64,000 nt of DNA from Bolinopsis microptera (GCF_026151205.1 NC_087079.1:18305287-18369286); one strand, 5' to 3'; counted from the stretch's first letter, positions 46,837-58,594 are shown. Program-made: numbers and translations. Notes: generated from the sequence alone by a model not told the origin.

Positions 46837-49800
46837 CTGAAACAGAAAACACTATAATTCGGAATAATTTGGAGGTGAATTCGTACATTTAAATACTTAT
46901 ATTCATCCAAAAAGCTATGCTAATTAATGATGGTAACGTTATCACGGAAACTACACTTACTCTTGTCATGGAAACTACACTTACTGTTGGCCATGCTCCA
47001 GATGATGGATCTATGATGGAACTCTGCTGTGTGGTTGGTTGTGTCTATTGGGTCGTTTAGAGAAATGTTCTTAACAATGGAGGACTGGTAGTGGGGACGC
47101 TGGTACCCAGTCGGCTCATTTTCTCCTATAGCTGGGGTGTAACACTACTGTAACACTGCTGTAACACTACTGTAACACTACTGTACCACTACTGTAACAC
47201 TACTGTAACACTACTGTAACACTACTGTAACACTACTGTACCACTACTGTAACACTACTGTAACACTACTGTAACACTACTGTAACACTACTGTAACACT
47301 ACTGTAACACTACTGTAACACTACTGTAACACTACTGTAACACTACTGTATATAGCTGGGGTGTATTGGATGGAAATTTCAAAAAAACAACATAATTAAA
47401 CTTCTCACTTTGCTTGATTATTAGTGCATGACCCAGTGATAATAAATAAGTAACCTTTGTTGACACAGTCCAGAAGATTAGTAACGGTTATATTTCTAGT
47501 CACGTGCTCTCTCAAATATTTCACATAAATTCCATTCTTATCGTTCTCACTACCGTACGCTCGTGATCCAGGTCCGCTGAAAATAGTGATCCCCTAGATT
47601 ATAACTGTGATAAGTGAGCCCCTAGATTATAACTGTGATAAGTGAGCCCCTAGATTATAACTGTGATAAGTGAGCCCCTAGATTATAACTGTGATAAGTG
47701 AGCCCCTAGATTATAACTGTGATAAGTGAGCCCCTAGATTATTACTGTGATAAGTGAGCCCCTAGATTATAACTGTAATAAGTGAGCCCCTAGATTATAA
47801 CTGTGATAAGTGAGCCCCTAGATTATAACTGTGATAAGTGAGCCCCTAGATTATAACTGTGATAAGTGAGCCCCTAGATTATAACTGTGATAAGTGAGCC
47901 CCTAGATTATAACTGTGATAAGTGAGCCCCTAGATTATAACTGTGATAAGTGAGCCCCTAGATTATAACTGTGATAAGTGAGCCCCTAGATTATAACTGT
48001 GATAAGTGAGCCCTTAGATTATAACTGTGATAAGTGAGCCCCTAGATTATAACTGTAATAAGTGAGCCCCTAGATTATAACTGTGATAAGTGAGCCCTTA
48101 GATTATAACTGTGATAAGTGAGCCCCTAGATTATAACTGTGATAAGTGAGCTCCTAGATTATAACTGTGATAAGTGAGCCCCTAGATTATAACTGTGATA
48201 AGTGAGCCCCTAGATTATAACTGTGATAAGTGAGCCCCTAGATTATAACTGTAATAAGTGAGCCCCTAGATTATAACTGTGATAAGTGAGCCCCTAGATT
48301 ATAACTGTGATAAGTGAGCCCCTAGATTATAACTGTGATAAGTGAGCCCCTAGATTATAACTGTGATAAGTGAGCCCCTAGATTATTACTGTGATAAGTG
48401 AGCCCCTAGATTATAACTGTGATAAGTGAGCCCCTAGATTATAACTGTGATAAGTGAGCCCCTAGATTATAACTGTGATAAGTGAGCCCCTAGATTATAA
48501 CTGTGATAAGTGAGCCCCTAGATTATAACTGTGATAAGTGAGCCCCTAGATTATAACTGTGATAAGTGAGCCCCTAGATTATAACTGTGATAAGTGAGCC
48601 CCTAGATTATAACTGTGATAAGTGAGCCCCTAGATTATAACTGTGATAAGTGAGCCCCTAGATTATAACTGTGATAAGTGAGCCCCTAGATTATAACTGT
48701 GATAAGTGAGCCCCTAGATTATAACTGTGATAAGTGAGCCCCTAGATTATAACTGTGATAAGTGAGCCCCTAGATTATAACTGTAATAAGTGAGCCCCTA
48801 GATTATAACTGTGATAAGTGAGCCCTTAGATTATAACTGTGATAAGTGAGCACCTAGATTATAACTGTGATAAGTGAGCCCCTAGATTATAACTGTGATA
48901 AGTGAGCCCCTAGATTATAACTGTGATAAGTGAGCCCCTAGATTATAACTGTGATAAGTGAGCCCCTAGATTATAACTGTGATAAGTGAGCCCCTAGATT
49001 ATAACTGTGATAAGTGAGCCCCTAGATTATAACTGTGATAAGTGAGCCCCTAGATTATAACTGTGATAAGTGAGCCCCTAGATTATAACTGTGATAAGTG
49101 AGCCCCTAGATTATAACTGTGATAAGTGAGCCCCTAGATTATAACTGTGATAAGTGAGCCCCTGGATTATAACTGTAATAAGTGAGCCCCTGATTATAAC
49201 TGTAATAAGTGAGCCCCTAGATTATAACTGTGATAAGTGAGCCCCTAGATTATAACTGTAGATAAGTGAGCCCCTAGATTATAACTGTGATAAGTGAGCC
49301 CCTAGATTATAACTGTGATAAGTGAGCCCCTAGATTATAACTGTGATAAGTGAGCCCCTAGATTATAACTGTAATAAGTGAGCCCCTAGATTATAACTGT
49401 GATAAGTGAGCCCCTAGATTATAACTGTGATAAGTGAGCCCCTAGATTATAACTGTGATAAGTGAGCCCCTAGATTATAACTGTAATAAGTGAGCCCCTA
49501 GATTATAACTGTGATAAGTGAGCCCCTAGATTATAACTGTGATAAGTGAGCCCCTAGATTATAACTGTGATAAGTGAGCCCCTAGATTATAACTGTGATA
49601 AGTGAGCCCCTAGATTATTACTGTGATAAGTGAGCCCCTAGATTATAACTGTGATAAGTGAGCCCCTAGATTATAACTGTGATAAGTGAGCCCCTAGATT
49701 ATAACTGTGATAAGTGAGCCCCTAGATTATAACTGTGATAAGTGAGCCCCTAGATTATAACTGTGATAAGTGAGCCCCTAGATTATAACTGTGATAAGTG

Positions 49801-52800
49801 AGCCCCTAGATTATAACTGTGATAAGTGAGCCCCTAGATTATAACTGTGATAAGTGAGCCCCTAGATTATAACTGTGATAAGTGAGCCCCTAGATTATAA
49901 CTGTGATAAGTGAGCCCCTAGATTATAACTGTGATAAGTGAGCCCCTAGATTATAACTGTGATAAGTGAGCCCCTAGATTATAACTGTGATAAGTGAGCC
50001 CCTAGATTATAACTGTGATAAGTGAGCCCCTAGATTATAACTGTGATAAGTGAGCCCTTAGATTATAACTGTGATAAGTGAGCCCCTAGATTATAACTGT
50101 GATAAGTGAGCCCCTAGATTATAACTGTGATAAGTGAGCCCTTAGATTATAACTGTGATAAGTGAGCCCCTAGATTATAACTGTGATAAGTGAGCCCCTA
50201 GATTATAACTGTGATAAGTGAGCCCCTAGATTATAACTGTGATAAGTGAGCCCCTAGATTATAACTGTGATAAGTGAGCCCCTAGATTATAACTGTGATA
50301 AGTGAGCCCCTAGATTATAACTGTGATAAGTGAGCCCCTAGATTATAACTGTGATAAGTGAGCCCCTAGATTATAACTGTAATAAGTGAGCCCCTAGATT
50401 ATAACTGTGATAAGTGAACCCCTAGATTATAACTGTGATAAGTGAGCCCCTAGATTATAACTGTGATAAGTGAGCCCCTGGATTATAACTGTAATAAGTG
50501 AGCCCCTGGATTATAACTGTAATAAGTGAGCCCCTAGATTATAACTGTGATAAGTGAGCCCCTAGATTATAACTGTAATAAGTGAGCCCCTAGATTATAA
50601 CTGTGATAAGTGAGCCCCTAGATTATAACTGTGATAAGTGAGCCCCTAGATTATAACTGTGATAAGTGAGCCCCTAGATTATAACTGTAATAAGTGAGCC
50701 CCTAGATTATAACTGTGATAAGTGAGCCCCTAGATTATAACTGTAATAAGTGAGCCCCTAGATTATAACTGAGATAAGTGAGCCCCTAGATTATAACTGT
50801 GATAAGTGAGCCCCTAGATTATAACTGTAATAAGTGAGCCCCTAGATTATAACTGTGATAAGTGAGCCCCTAGATTATAACTGTGATAAGTGAGCCCCTA
50901 GATTATAACTGTGATAAGTGAGCCCCTAGATTATAACTGTGATAAGTGAGCCCCTAGATTATAACTGTGATAAGTGAGCCCCTAGATTATTACTGTGATA
51001 AGTGAGCCCCTAGATTATAACTGAGATAAGTGAGCCCCTAGATTATAACTGTGATAAGTGAGCCCCTAGATTATAACTGTGATAAGTGAGCCCCTAGATT
51101 ATAACTGTGATAAGTGAGCCCCTAGATTATAACTGTGATAAGTGAGCCCCTAGATTATAACTGTGATAAGTGAGCCCCTAGATTATTACTGTGATAAGTG
51201 AGCCCCTAGATTATAACTGTGATAAGTGAGCCCCTAGATTATAACTGTGATAAGTGAGCCCCTAGATTATAACTGTGATAAGTGAGCCCCTAGATTATAA
51301 CTGTGATAAGTGAGCCCCTAGATTATAACTGTGATAAGTGAGCCCCTAGATTATAACTGTGATAAGTGAGCCCCTAGATTATTACTGTGATAAGTGAGCC
51401 CCTAGATTATAACTGTGATAAGTGAGCCCCTAGATTATAACTGTGATAGGTGAGCCCCTAGATTATAACTGTGATAAGTGAGCCCCTAGATCATAACTGT
51501 GATAAGTGAGCCCCTAGATTATAACTGTGATAAGTGAGCCCCTAGATTATAACTGTGATAAGTGAGCCCCTAGATTATAACTGTGATAAGTGAGCCCCTA
51601 GATTATAACTGTGATAAGTGAGCCCCTAGATTATAACTGTGATAAGTGAGCCCCTAGATTATAACTGTGATAAGTGAGCCCCTAGATTATAACTGTGATA
51701 AGTGAGCCCCTAGATTATAACTGTGATAAGTGAGCCCCTAGATTATAACTGTGATAAGTGAGCCCCTAGATTATAACTGTGATAAGTGAGCCCCTAGATT
51801 ATAACTGTGATAAGTGAGCCCCTAGATTATAACTGTGATAAGTGAGCCCCTAGATTATAACTGTGATAAGTGAGCCCCTAGATTATAACTGTGATAAGTG
51901 AGCCCCTAGATTATAACTGTGATAAGTGAGCCCCTAGATTATAACTGTGATAAGTGAGCCCCTAGATTATAACTGTGATAAGTGAGCCCCTAGATTATAA
52001 CTGTGATAAGTGAGCCCCTAGATTATAACTGTGATAAGTGAGCCCCTAGATTATAACTGTGATAAGTGAGCCCCTAGATTATAACTGTGATAAGTGAGCC
52101 CCTAGATTATAACTGTGATAAGTGAGCCCCTAGATTATATGTCGAGATAAAATTATTACCAGGCATAACCAATAGCAGTGTTCCCCCTACTCCTGACTGG
52201 CTGTATATCTCCAGGTACTCCCCCCATATTGTTAAACTCCCTGCACATGTCGAGGAGGAGCAGGTTTAGTTTGGTTTCTCTGAACTGCATTCTGTGTAGA
52301 ACGTACTGTGCTTTAATGCAGTGCTCTATTCGCACTGTTGAGGGGGCGTCTACTGGAACCTGCAGGGTAAGGAGATATCTTTTTACTTTACATTTTTCCG
52401 AACTCTTTTTTTCGGTAAAAATTTGTTGAAACTAAATTCTTGAGAAAGAAGCGGAAAGTTTCACTATAAAGTAGTAGATACTAAGATGAAACTAAATTCT
52501 TGAGAAAGAAGAGGAAAGATTCACTATAAAATACTAAGATAACACGTACCAGGTAATTCTCCCCAGCGATCTCAAAGCCGTGACCAGCGAAATAGAACAC
52601 ACCGTACACTCCTGTACTGAGTAACTTGTAGAAGTTATCACACGCAGCTATCATCTCGTCACGGGTTAAGTTTATCAGGGACACTACCTGTTAATTGTAT
52701 ATAATTGAATAGGGTATATTATAATATTATATACAGGGTGGGCCAAAAGTCAGTGGGCATACGTTGGCCTCAATAGCTCCACCGTGTTTTATATTTGAGA

Positions 52801-55800
52801 GCTGTTGCTTTGCAGATGGGATACTGTACTTACTGGTTCGAGGATTCCGTCGTCAAAATTTTATGCCATTGCCCCCCCCCCCCCCTCTGTTCATTATATA
52901 AGTTGTTTTACGGAGAAAAGTTTGCTAAACATTTTAATCAATAATAAACATTTCAAATCTAATGCTAGTACTACAACTAGTACTACTACTACTACAAATG
53001 CTAATAATATCTCTAAGTTTACCTTGAAGTTCATTAGTTTGAGTGCAGCACTGATATCTCTAGCATCGTCCTCAGCGTGTACTATATCTCCGAATGTGGC
53101 CTCCGTGTAGCTCTGGTTACCTATTATTAGGGCTACCTGCAATACAGACCAATATTACAGTAGATAGTACGCAGTGTACACTATACACAATATATTTGAG
53201 TGCAGTGTACACACTGTGACACAGGGTGAACACCAGCAGTTATTTTAACAACTAACATTCTTGGCACTGACACCCCCGGGGAATATACACCCGGAAATAG
53301 AAGGTCCTGTCTCCAACAAAGGAGAGCAGAATATCACGAACAAAATTTCCGGGTTATAAATATAACCATTACTGCATAATGAGAATAATTGAAGTAATAT
53401 TTCTAGAATGTACCTTATCAGTGGCTGTCTCCACGAAACTTGTTCCTGTAAAGTGTTTAGGTTCGTCTGGAGTCCACCGGACTAAAGCAGTCTCAGACAC
53501 AATGGTTTTACCTTCATAGCACGCCGTGCATTTGTACTGTCTCCTGAAGAAGTGGTTAAGTTACTCAATGTTAAGATTAGTAGAGTTTACGGATGGCTGG
53601 CAAAATAAGGGGAACATTCACAAGGAACTCCCAAGGGAGGGAATATTTCTTGAAATAACCTAATTTAAGGTTACCAGATTTCAAGTTAGATTTGTCGTGG
53701 TGCTAAAATTAACAATGCAATATCTTTTAAACTGAACAATATTGAACAAAAAATATTCTCTCATTTCTAACGATTCACTAAAAATGCGGAAATAACATTA
53801 CCTGTGAGCGGTTTGGTCTAATCCTGTCACACAGAGATACGGTTTCGTCTTGTCGTGCATAAGAACCCCTTCGCAGTACCTACGTTTAGAAATTTAGCTA
53901 CTCTATGACTGTAGTTTTAATTTATAAGGATTACAGTTTGGTCAGAAAATTCGCAATTACAGCAGTATCTCCCAGTATCTACTATCTAACCATTGCAATT
54001 GTGCGTGGTGAGGCCTGACATCTACAAAAAAGTGGGCTTCTGATGAGGATTCTTTGAGTTGATAATCTTTAGGGTGGAGAAGGAACTGTAACTCTTCAAC
54101 TGGGCACCCTGTACCGGATATATGGTATCACGAGAGTTTGATTATAATAACCGGAAATACTTTACCTCTCTATTATAGCGACAGGAGCTCAGTATGGGTT
54201 TACAAGATTGGAAACTTCTGGAGAATATGTAACCTGTTACACGAGGTTGTAATATTTTCAATGAATGAGGTTCATGACGACAATGATGACGACGAAATGA
54301 CACGTAACGAATTAAATTACGCTAAAAGGAATATATAATTGTCGAAGTCATACGCAAACCATTGCCTGGCTCGAGTCCAATTGTTGCGCGCGTATACAAG
54401 CCGCGCGCTAAACTCATACTGACACTATTTTGCTACTCATTAAATATGCAATTCGGCGTTGGCGTCCGATGTACTGAGCATCCGTCATAGTATGAGGTAA
54501 GAATTAAATCACCCCTAGCTGCTCCAGATTTAACAATAGCTTGCATCAATCATGGTATTAGTCATGCACGGTATTAGTCATGCAATAGGTATCTGAATCA
54601 TCATCGTTTCTTTTCAGCGAAAAAGGAAGGGGCGTTGTGAGGGCGGAAGTTTCGAGTTTAAACAAAGTACTTAATTAAAAAGTACCTAATTCCTGAACGA
54701 CGTTGACGTCGACAAAAGCCCATTTTATATCTCCGGAATTTGATTCAAGTCTGACTTTATATCGTCCTTTATCGTCCACTGTCACCTGGTCAAATAATAA
54801 GGATAATAATAATTGATAGAGATCCAAACAGCAACAATACCATTATCCCAGCAAACCAGTCGATATAACATGCAATTTTAATGAGTAAAGAGCTAGCAGT
54901 TATAACTGCACTCTTTATTTTCGAACAGCTAACGTAATAAATCTTATTTTAGATCCAGAGCTGCTCTTTTCTCTTGGTAAAGAAAGCTACTAAAGTGATA
55001 AAGTCCTTAATTCTGTACTGGTGACTGAGACTATCTTCTCGGATAGACAGATGCAGGAGGTGACCGGGACAATGGACATGATTTTAGGCCTGACCGGGAC
55101 CGGGACCGGTACCGGGATACAAAATGTGACTTGACCGGGACCGGGACCGGGACCGGGACTGAGATTATCAATTTACCGTGACCGGGACCGGGACCAATAA
55201 TTTCTGGGATTTCTATCTTACCGGGACCGGGACCGGGACCGGGACCAACAATCCAATTTTACCGGGATGACCGGGATGACCGGGATTTCACCGGGATTTG
55301 ACCGGGATGACCGGGACCAAAACTGGTATTCTCATATTGAAAACTGCAACTTTCATTTACATTATAATTGAACAATTTGAATAAGTAATAACTAGAATAT
55401 TTAATTAGAAAAAACTAGAAAAAACCTGTCAATATGGGGCATGGGCCTAATGTACTACACCAATAATGTTCATGTACTGATTACTCAAGTTCACCCTCAT
55501 TCCTCAATCAATGATCCCTCAAATTATTCAACGGTTTCATTCTCCAATTCCAATTGACAATGACAATGGGCGTGAGCCCGAGTTGGAAACTTGATGTTAG
55601 TTTTGCACTTATGATAATGTAGTTACGTAACGATATTAGTTACGCTAAAACTTGTTTAGCAATTTAAACATTGTATTATTTGGCTCAGAGGTTGTTTTAA
55701 AGATGAAATTCACAATGAATGTAAGTAATAAAAAAAAACTTAAAATCCAGTGAATGAAATTAATGTAAAAGATCCGGGAAAAAATCCCAGCAAATTTGAG

Positions 55801-56254
55801 TGATTGAACCCGGACCCGTGACCGGGACCAAGAATCCTGAATTAACCGGGACCGGGACCGGGAATCATAAATCAGCATTTGAACCGGGACGGGACGAAAA
55901 ATGTGACTTGACCCGGTTTGACCGGGACAGGGACCCGGGATAGCTCAAAATTGCCAATCCGGTAACCGGGATTCCCGGTCACTCTCCTGAAAATTACATA
56001 ACAAACTTGTTTTAAATGAGCGAGTCTCATTACAGAACGAAAATAAGTAAATCATTTATATCACCTGAATTAAGGGGTATTCACCTGACCTCCCTCCGTC
56101 GAAAGATTCTGTCTTAACTTTCAGATACCTTAACTTTAACTGATTTGCAAACATGATCGAGAGACTCAGTTTACCTGAGAAGATACGAGTGATAGTAACA
56201 ACAACGTCAGTACCAGGAGAAGTTATAATTGTAACATGAATTAATTTCTCCACG
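46227..56254 (-). CDS. MALT1: MALT1-like paracaspase gene, twelve exons
   Basis: The exons on the minus strand are 56254-56065, 54785-54686, 54108-53991, 53879-53802, 53543-53414, 53136-53023, 52687-52550, 52359-52160, 47576-47455, 47125-46985, 46836-46709 and 46351-46227. All have GT..AG borders and compatible phases, giving about 528 residues. The order is Ig-like segments, caspase p20 and p10, then a third Ig-like segment, as in animal MALT1. DKVALIIGNQSY, KVVSLINLT, GVYGVFYFAGHGFE, VPVDAP and LNLLLLDMCRE all match conserved MALT1 positions. The catalytic His and Cys are 49 residues apart, the same spacing as His415 and Cys464 of human MALT1. Paracaspases cleave after Arg in NF-kB signalling (family knowledge). 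The first exon and Death domain are not secure. Confidence 0.9.
46439..46690. repeat. 11-bp minisatellite (TAACACTACTG) in intron 11
   Basis: About 22 units, mostly TAACACTACTG with occasional TACCACTACTG, fill most of the intron between exons 11 and 12 (46352-46708). The same repeat fills intron 9. Confidence 0.9.
46985..47576 (-). CDS. MALT1: Exons 9-10 of the paracaspase: p10 part
   Basis: Exon 9 continues the caspase fold as CGPGSRAYGSENDKNGIYV then KYLREHVTRNITVTNLLD. It matches the MALT1 segment after GYATCQGAEAF, including the NGI-F/Y-x-K-F/Y-L helix. Exon 10 encodes QSSIVKNISLNDPIDTTN and SIIWSMAN. This corresponds to the linker from the p10 region to the third Ig domain in MALT1 (RSSLSEKRALTDPI-like). 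Confidence 0.85.
47136..47350. repeat. 11-bp minisatellite in intron 9, flanked by a duplicated splice acceptor
   Basis: About 19 units of TAACACTACTG lie between exons 9 and 10. The sequence TATAGCTGGGGTGTA is present on both sides (47127-47141 and about 47351-47365). Read on the minus strand this is the exon-10 acceptor region (ACACCCCAGCTATA), so the acceptor tract is duplicated around the array. Confidence 0.85.
47588..52140. repeat. 28-bp satellite filling intron 8 of the paracaspase gene
   Basis: About 162 units of CCCCTAGATTATAA + CTGTGATAAGTGAG are present, with point variants such as GTAATAAG, CCCTTAGA and GATTATTACT. The array starts about 12 bp from the exon-9 acceptor and ends about 20 bp from the exon-8 donor, so it makes up almost the whole 4.58-kb intron. 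Confidence 0.95.
52160..53136 (-). CDS. MALT1: Exons 6-8 of the paracaspase: p20 catalytic part
   Basis: Exon 6 encodes VALIIGNQSYTEATFGDIV, exon 7 the His motif YFAGHGFEIAGENYL, and exon 8 the Cys motif LLLLDMCREFNNMGG and ends at ...TAIGYA plus two bases. Both catalytic residues are intact. Exon 6 is followed by an intron holding a mariner-like terminus (52734), and exon 8 by a 4.58-kb satellite intron. Splice sites are AG|G at the acceptors and GTAAAC, GTACGT and GTAATA at the donors. Confidence 0.92.
52734..52800 (+). mobile_element. Mariner-type terminus in intron 6
   Basis: TATA|CAGGGTGGGCCAAAAGTC resembles the terminus of the mariner-like element at 42379 (CAGGGTGGCCCATAAGTG) but is not identical. 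The opposite end is not found in the intron (52688-53022), which otherwise holds a poly-C tract and a short ACT microsatellite. It is probably a solo or truncated end of a related element. Confidence 0.45.
53414..56254 (-). CDS. MALT1: Exons 1-5 of the paracaspase: two Ig-like segments
   Basis: Exon 1 (63 residues) has GTDVVVTITRIF and ends EYPLIQ. Exon 2 continues VTVDDKGRYKVRLESNSGD, the D-x-G-x-Y motif of an Ig strand F, with Val where Cys would be expected. Exon 3 starts a second Ig-like segment (CPVEELQFLLHPKDYQ). Exons 3/4 join as HHAQLQWYCEGVLMHDK, and exon 5 carries RQYKCTACYEGKTIVSETAL, a typical YxC strand. The block ends PKHFTGTSFVETATDK directly before the caspase domain. In MALT1 these domains bind partners such as BCL10 or TRAF proteins; partners here are unknown. 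Confidence 0.8.
54109..54685. other. Intron 2 of the paracaspase gene
   Basis: No exon or repeat array is seen, apart from a short direct repeat of CATGGTATTAGTCATGCA type near 54550-54580. Confidence 0.5.
55075..55320. repeat. GGGACC hexamer minisatellite, block 1
   Basis: Repeats of ACCGGG occur in runs of up to four (GGGACCGGGACCGGGACC), interspersed with GATGACCGGGAT variants. Four G-triplets spaced by three bases could form a G-quadruplex on the plus strand. It lies in intron 1 of the paracaspase gene. Confidence 0.8.
55803..55985. repeat. GGGACC hexamer minisatellite, block 2
   Basis: A second, shorter block (AACCGGGACCGGGACCGGGA and variants) lies 480 bp beyond the first. The intervening 55321-55802 is AT-rich with no exon. 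Both are within intron 1. Confidence 0.75.
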
Positions 56255-56399
56255 CTGTACAAGATGTAATTGTGGAACTACAAATGTGATCATATTAAAC
56301 ATTTTACATGGGTTGAATATATTATGTGATACATAAGAACTACCGGAATATAATATATTCATAATCCAGAACTGTAAATATGAATCAAATCAATGAAAT

Positions 56400-56672
56400 T
56401 TGAAAAAAGTAAACAGAGAAAAAGAAACAGAGAAAGTAAACAGAGAAAGTAAACCAGAGAAAGTGACAGAGAAAGTGAACAGAGAAGTAAAAACAGAGAA
56501 AGTAAAAAGAGAAAGTAAACCAGAGAAAGTAACCAGAGAAAGGTGAACAAGAAAGTAACACAGAGAAAGTTAACAGAGAAAGTAAACAGAGAAAGTAAAC
56601 AGAGAAAGTAAACAGAGAAAGTAAACAGAGAAAGTAAACAGAGAATCTAACCAGAGAAAGTAAACAGAGAAC
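56400..56672. repeat. 13-bp minisatellite (AACAGAGAAAGTA)
   Basis: About 20 imperfect units lie upstream of exon 1 of the paracaspase. Read on the minus strand the array gives frames rich in FSVYFLCLL, which are artefacts of the repeat. Confidence 0.85.
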
Positions 56673-56677
56673 CATAC

Positions 56678-56762
56678 CTTTACGAACCGCAACATTGCAC
56701 AAAGAACTGAATGAGATCCACTACAAGCCTTCTCTCTGTCCTTCTTGTACTCAATCAATCCC
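56678..56762 (-). CDS. Possible Death-domain exon of the paracaspase gene
   Basis: The 85-bp frame encodes LIEYKKDREKACSGSHSVLC then AMLRFVK and ends at AAG|GTATGG. SGSHSVLCAMLRF loosely resembles the MALT1 Death-domain stretch around EGSPSLCLLKLM. The acceptor (ACTGAGTGAG|G) lacks a pyrimidine tract. It leaves phase 0, while the best exon-1 acceptor needs phase 2, so the join is unsettled. It borders the 13-bp minisatellite. Confidence 0.3.
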
Positions 56763-58594
56763 CTCACTCAGTCCACTACAACTTGTAGAGCTGCTCTAAA
56801 CTAACCGCTCAGAACCTTGTTTTAGCTTATGTTTGTGTTTATAATCTTATAAAATAGATTAGCATTAAGTCTTCAGTTTCAATGATAATGTTTATTATCC
56901 ACTATCCAACCCCAATGGATTGTTACTTGAATTTAGTTTGGATCTATTTTTGTAACTTATTGTTTAGAGACACTAAAATGATAACAGACACAACCGAAAT
57001 TTAGTAAAAATTTCGGTTGTGGTTGATTACTCCCAATTTATCATAGACCAAGTTAACTCGAGTCATAGATATTATATATGTTATGTATAATAGTCGAATA
57101 TAAATTCTACAGTATAAATGTCAAACTGATGACATACATATATCCGTACATAGAAATCCTCAGCTAGTTCAGGAATAAGTTAAGAAGCACGGCTGCGTTT
57201 ACTGACGTTCATACCACCTCGACCTTTTATTGTCATTCTTTTCTTAATCCAAAGGTTCTTCCTGAAAATAATAGAAAATTGATCGACTGTGCCAAAATCT
57301 TTATTTAAACGGCTAAATCTTTAAATTTAGTGAATGTTTCAAATTTAACAAAACAAATCAAAACATAGAATATTCTGCAAATTTCATACACTTTAACTTG
57401 CAACTGCTTTAAAATTTAGGTTACTTTGTGGTTGATAGTCTATATTAACCGAAGTTATTGCTTAACTATGAACACAGTTTTAAAATAAACCAAGAACAAA
57501 ATCCCTTAAAAACTTGTCCCTGCTCAACCAATAAACTAATTTTATTGGTTTTATTACTGAAATATCTCACAGAGCAAGTAACAAGAGTGTATAAATAACT
57601 TCAAATACTTGTCATCTTGGTGCTATTAGTACAATGATTGCTTAGTTTGTACCTTAAAGATATTGATAACTTGAATCACCACAATCCTTACCCCCATAGT
57701 AAGGCGATACCTTCACTAGTGGTACTGTTGATGAACCCAGTTTCATCAGCATCTCTCAGAGGTCCTGGAGACTGCATTGTCCCTCCTAAAGTAATCATTT
57801 ATAACAGTGACAAAACAAAATACAGTTATTTCAGTAATATATGTTTCTCATTACTTGCATGGTTATATTGATATTGGAGGCTTTTTTAATGAGCAAAAAG
57901 TAAGATTCCAAAATTTTAATTTTGGCTATGAATTTGGTGAAATTATCTTTTGAATAACTGCTACAAAGGATGTCATCTTCAATCAACTATTATCAGTAAT
58001 GTAAGCTGGCCCAGGAACTATGAAAGTGACCATCAAGCCAGAGGAAAAAGACTACTCGGAATCTTAAGATCACTATTGTGATCACTCACTACCACGAAAT
58101 ACAATAAGACACAAAAGAATAAGTGAACATGTTATAAGATTATTATTATACGTCATTTAAAGGAGTTGTTTTTTATTAACCAGTTGTTTTTTAGTTAAAC
58201 TGACCATTGCGGTTAAGTATTTACTAGCGAATATCCCTGTAATTAAATGAATATAATTATTTCACGCTTTCTTCTAAATCAAGATAATTAGCCAAAGGAA
58301 AGTTCTTCAAAGGACGTAAAAAAAATCAGCAATTTGCCCGCACTGCACCATCATAGAATGTAATTTAATAAAGCACTACTAGCCATAACATTTGAATGGG
58401 GAATATCAGAGATAAAAAGTTTATCAGGAACACAAAACATGGTTCTCTGGTTTTTTAAATTTCTGCCGTTTGTACATTTATTCTATTGGTTTATTTATTT
58501 TTTTGAGGTGACTAACCTTAAGCTAGACAATCACCATTGTTGAAAATATCTGTATATTGTTCGAAAACATTTTTAAACTTAAACTAAATATTAA
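56763..58594. other. Largely non-coding stretch around a candidate exon
   Basis: Apart from the candidate exon at 57692-57785 and a doubtful terminal exon near 57183-57265, no gene is visible. A perfect short inverted repeat CAACCGAAATTT...AAATTTCGGTTG lies at 56991-57022. Confidence 0.4.
57692..57785 (-). CDS. Candidate 5' exon upstream of the paracaspase
   Basis: The acceptor-like CTTTAG at the 5' side and donor TGGGG|GTAAGG bound a frame with an ATG at 57777 (MQSPGPLRDADETGFINSTT...ALLWG). It leaves phase 2. That would join either a Death-domain-like exon at 56762 or a terminal exon at about 57265-57183 (KNLWIKKRMTIKGRGGMNV, then TAA). It could be the N-terminus of the paracaspase or part of another gene. 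No family is recognised. Confidence 0.3.

Noticed and set aside
47588..52140. CRISPR-like array
   Set aside because: The 28-bp units follow each other directly with no spacers, in an animal intron. This is a satellite.
56359..56767. Overlapping hydrophobic frames rich in FSVYFLCLL
   Set aside because: They are translations of the 13-bp minisatellite. Only the short stretch beyond the repeat was kept as a doubtful exon.
57183..57265. Possible terminal exon KNLWIKKRMTIKGRGG...
   Set aside because: Its phase fits the candidate exon at 57692-57785, but it is short, basic and without family support. It is mentioned only within that entry.
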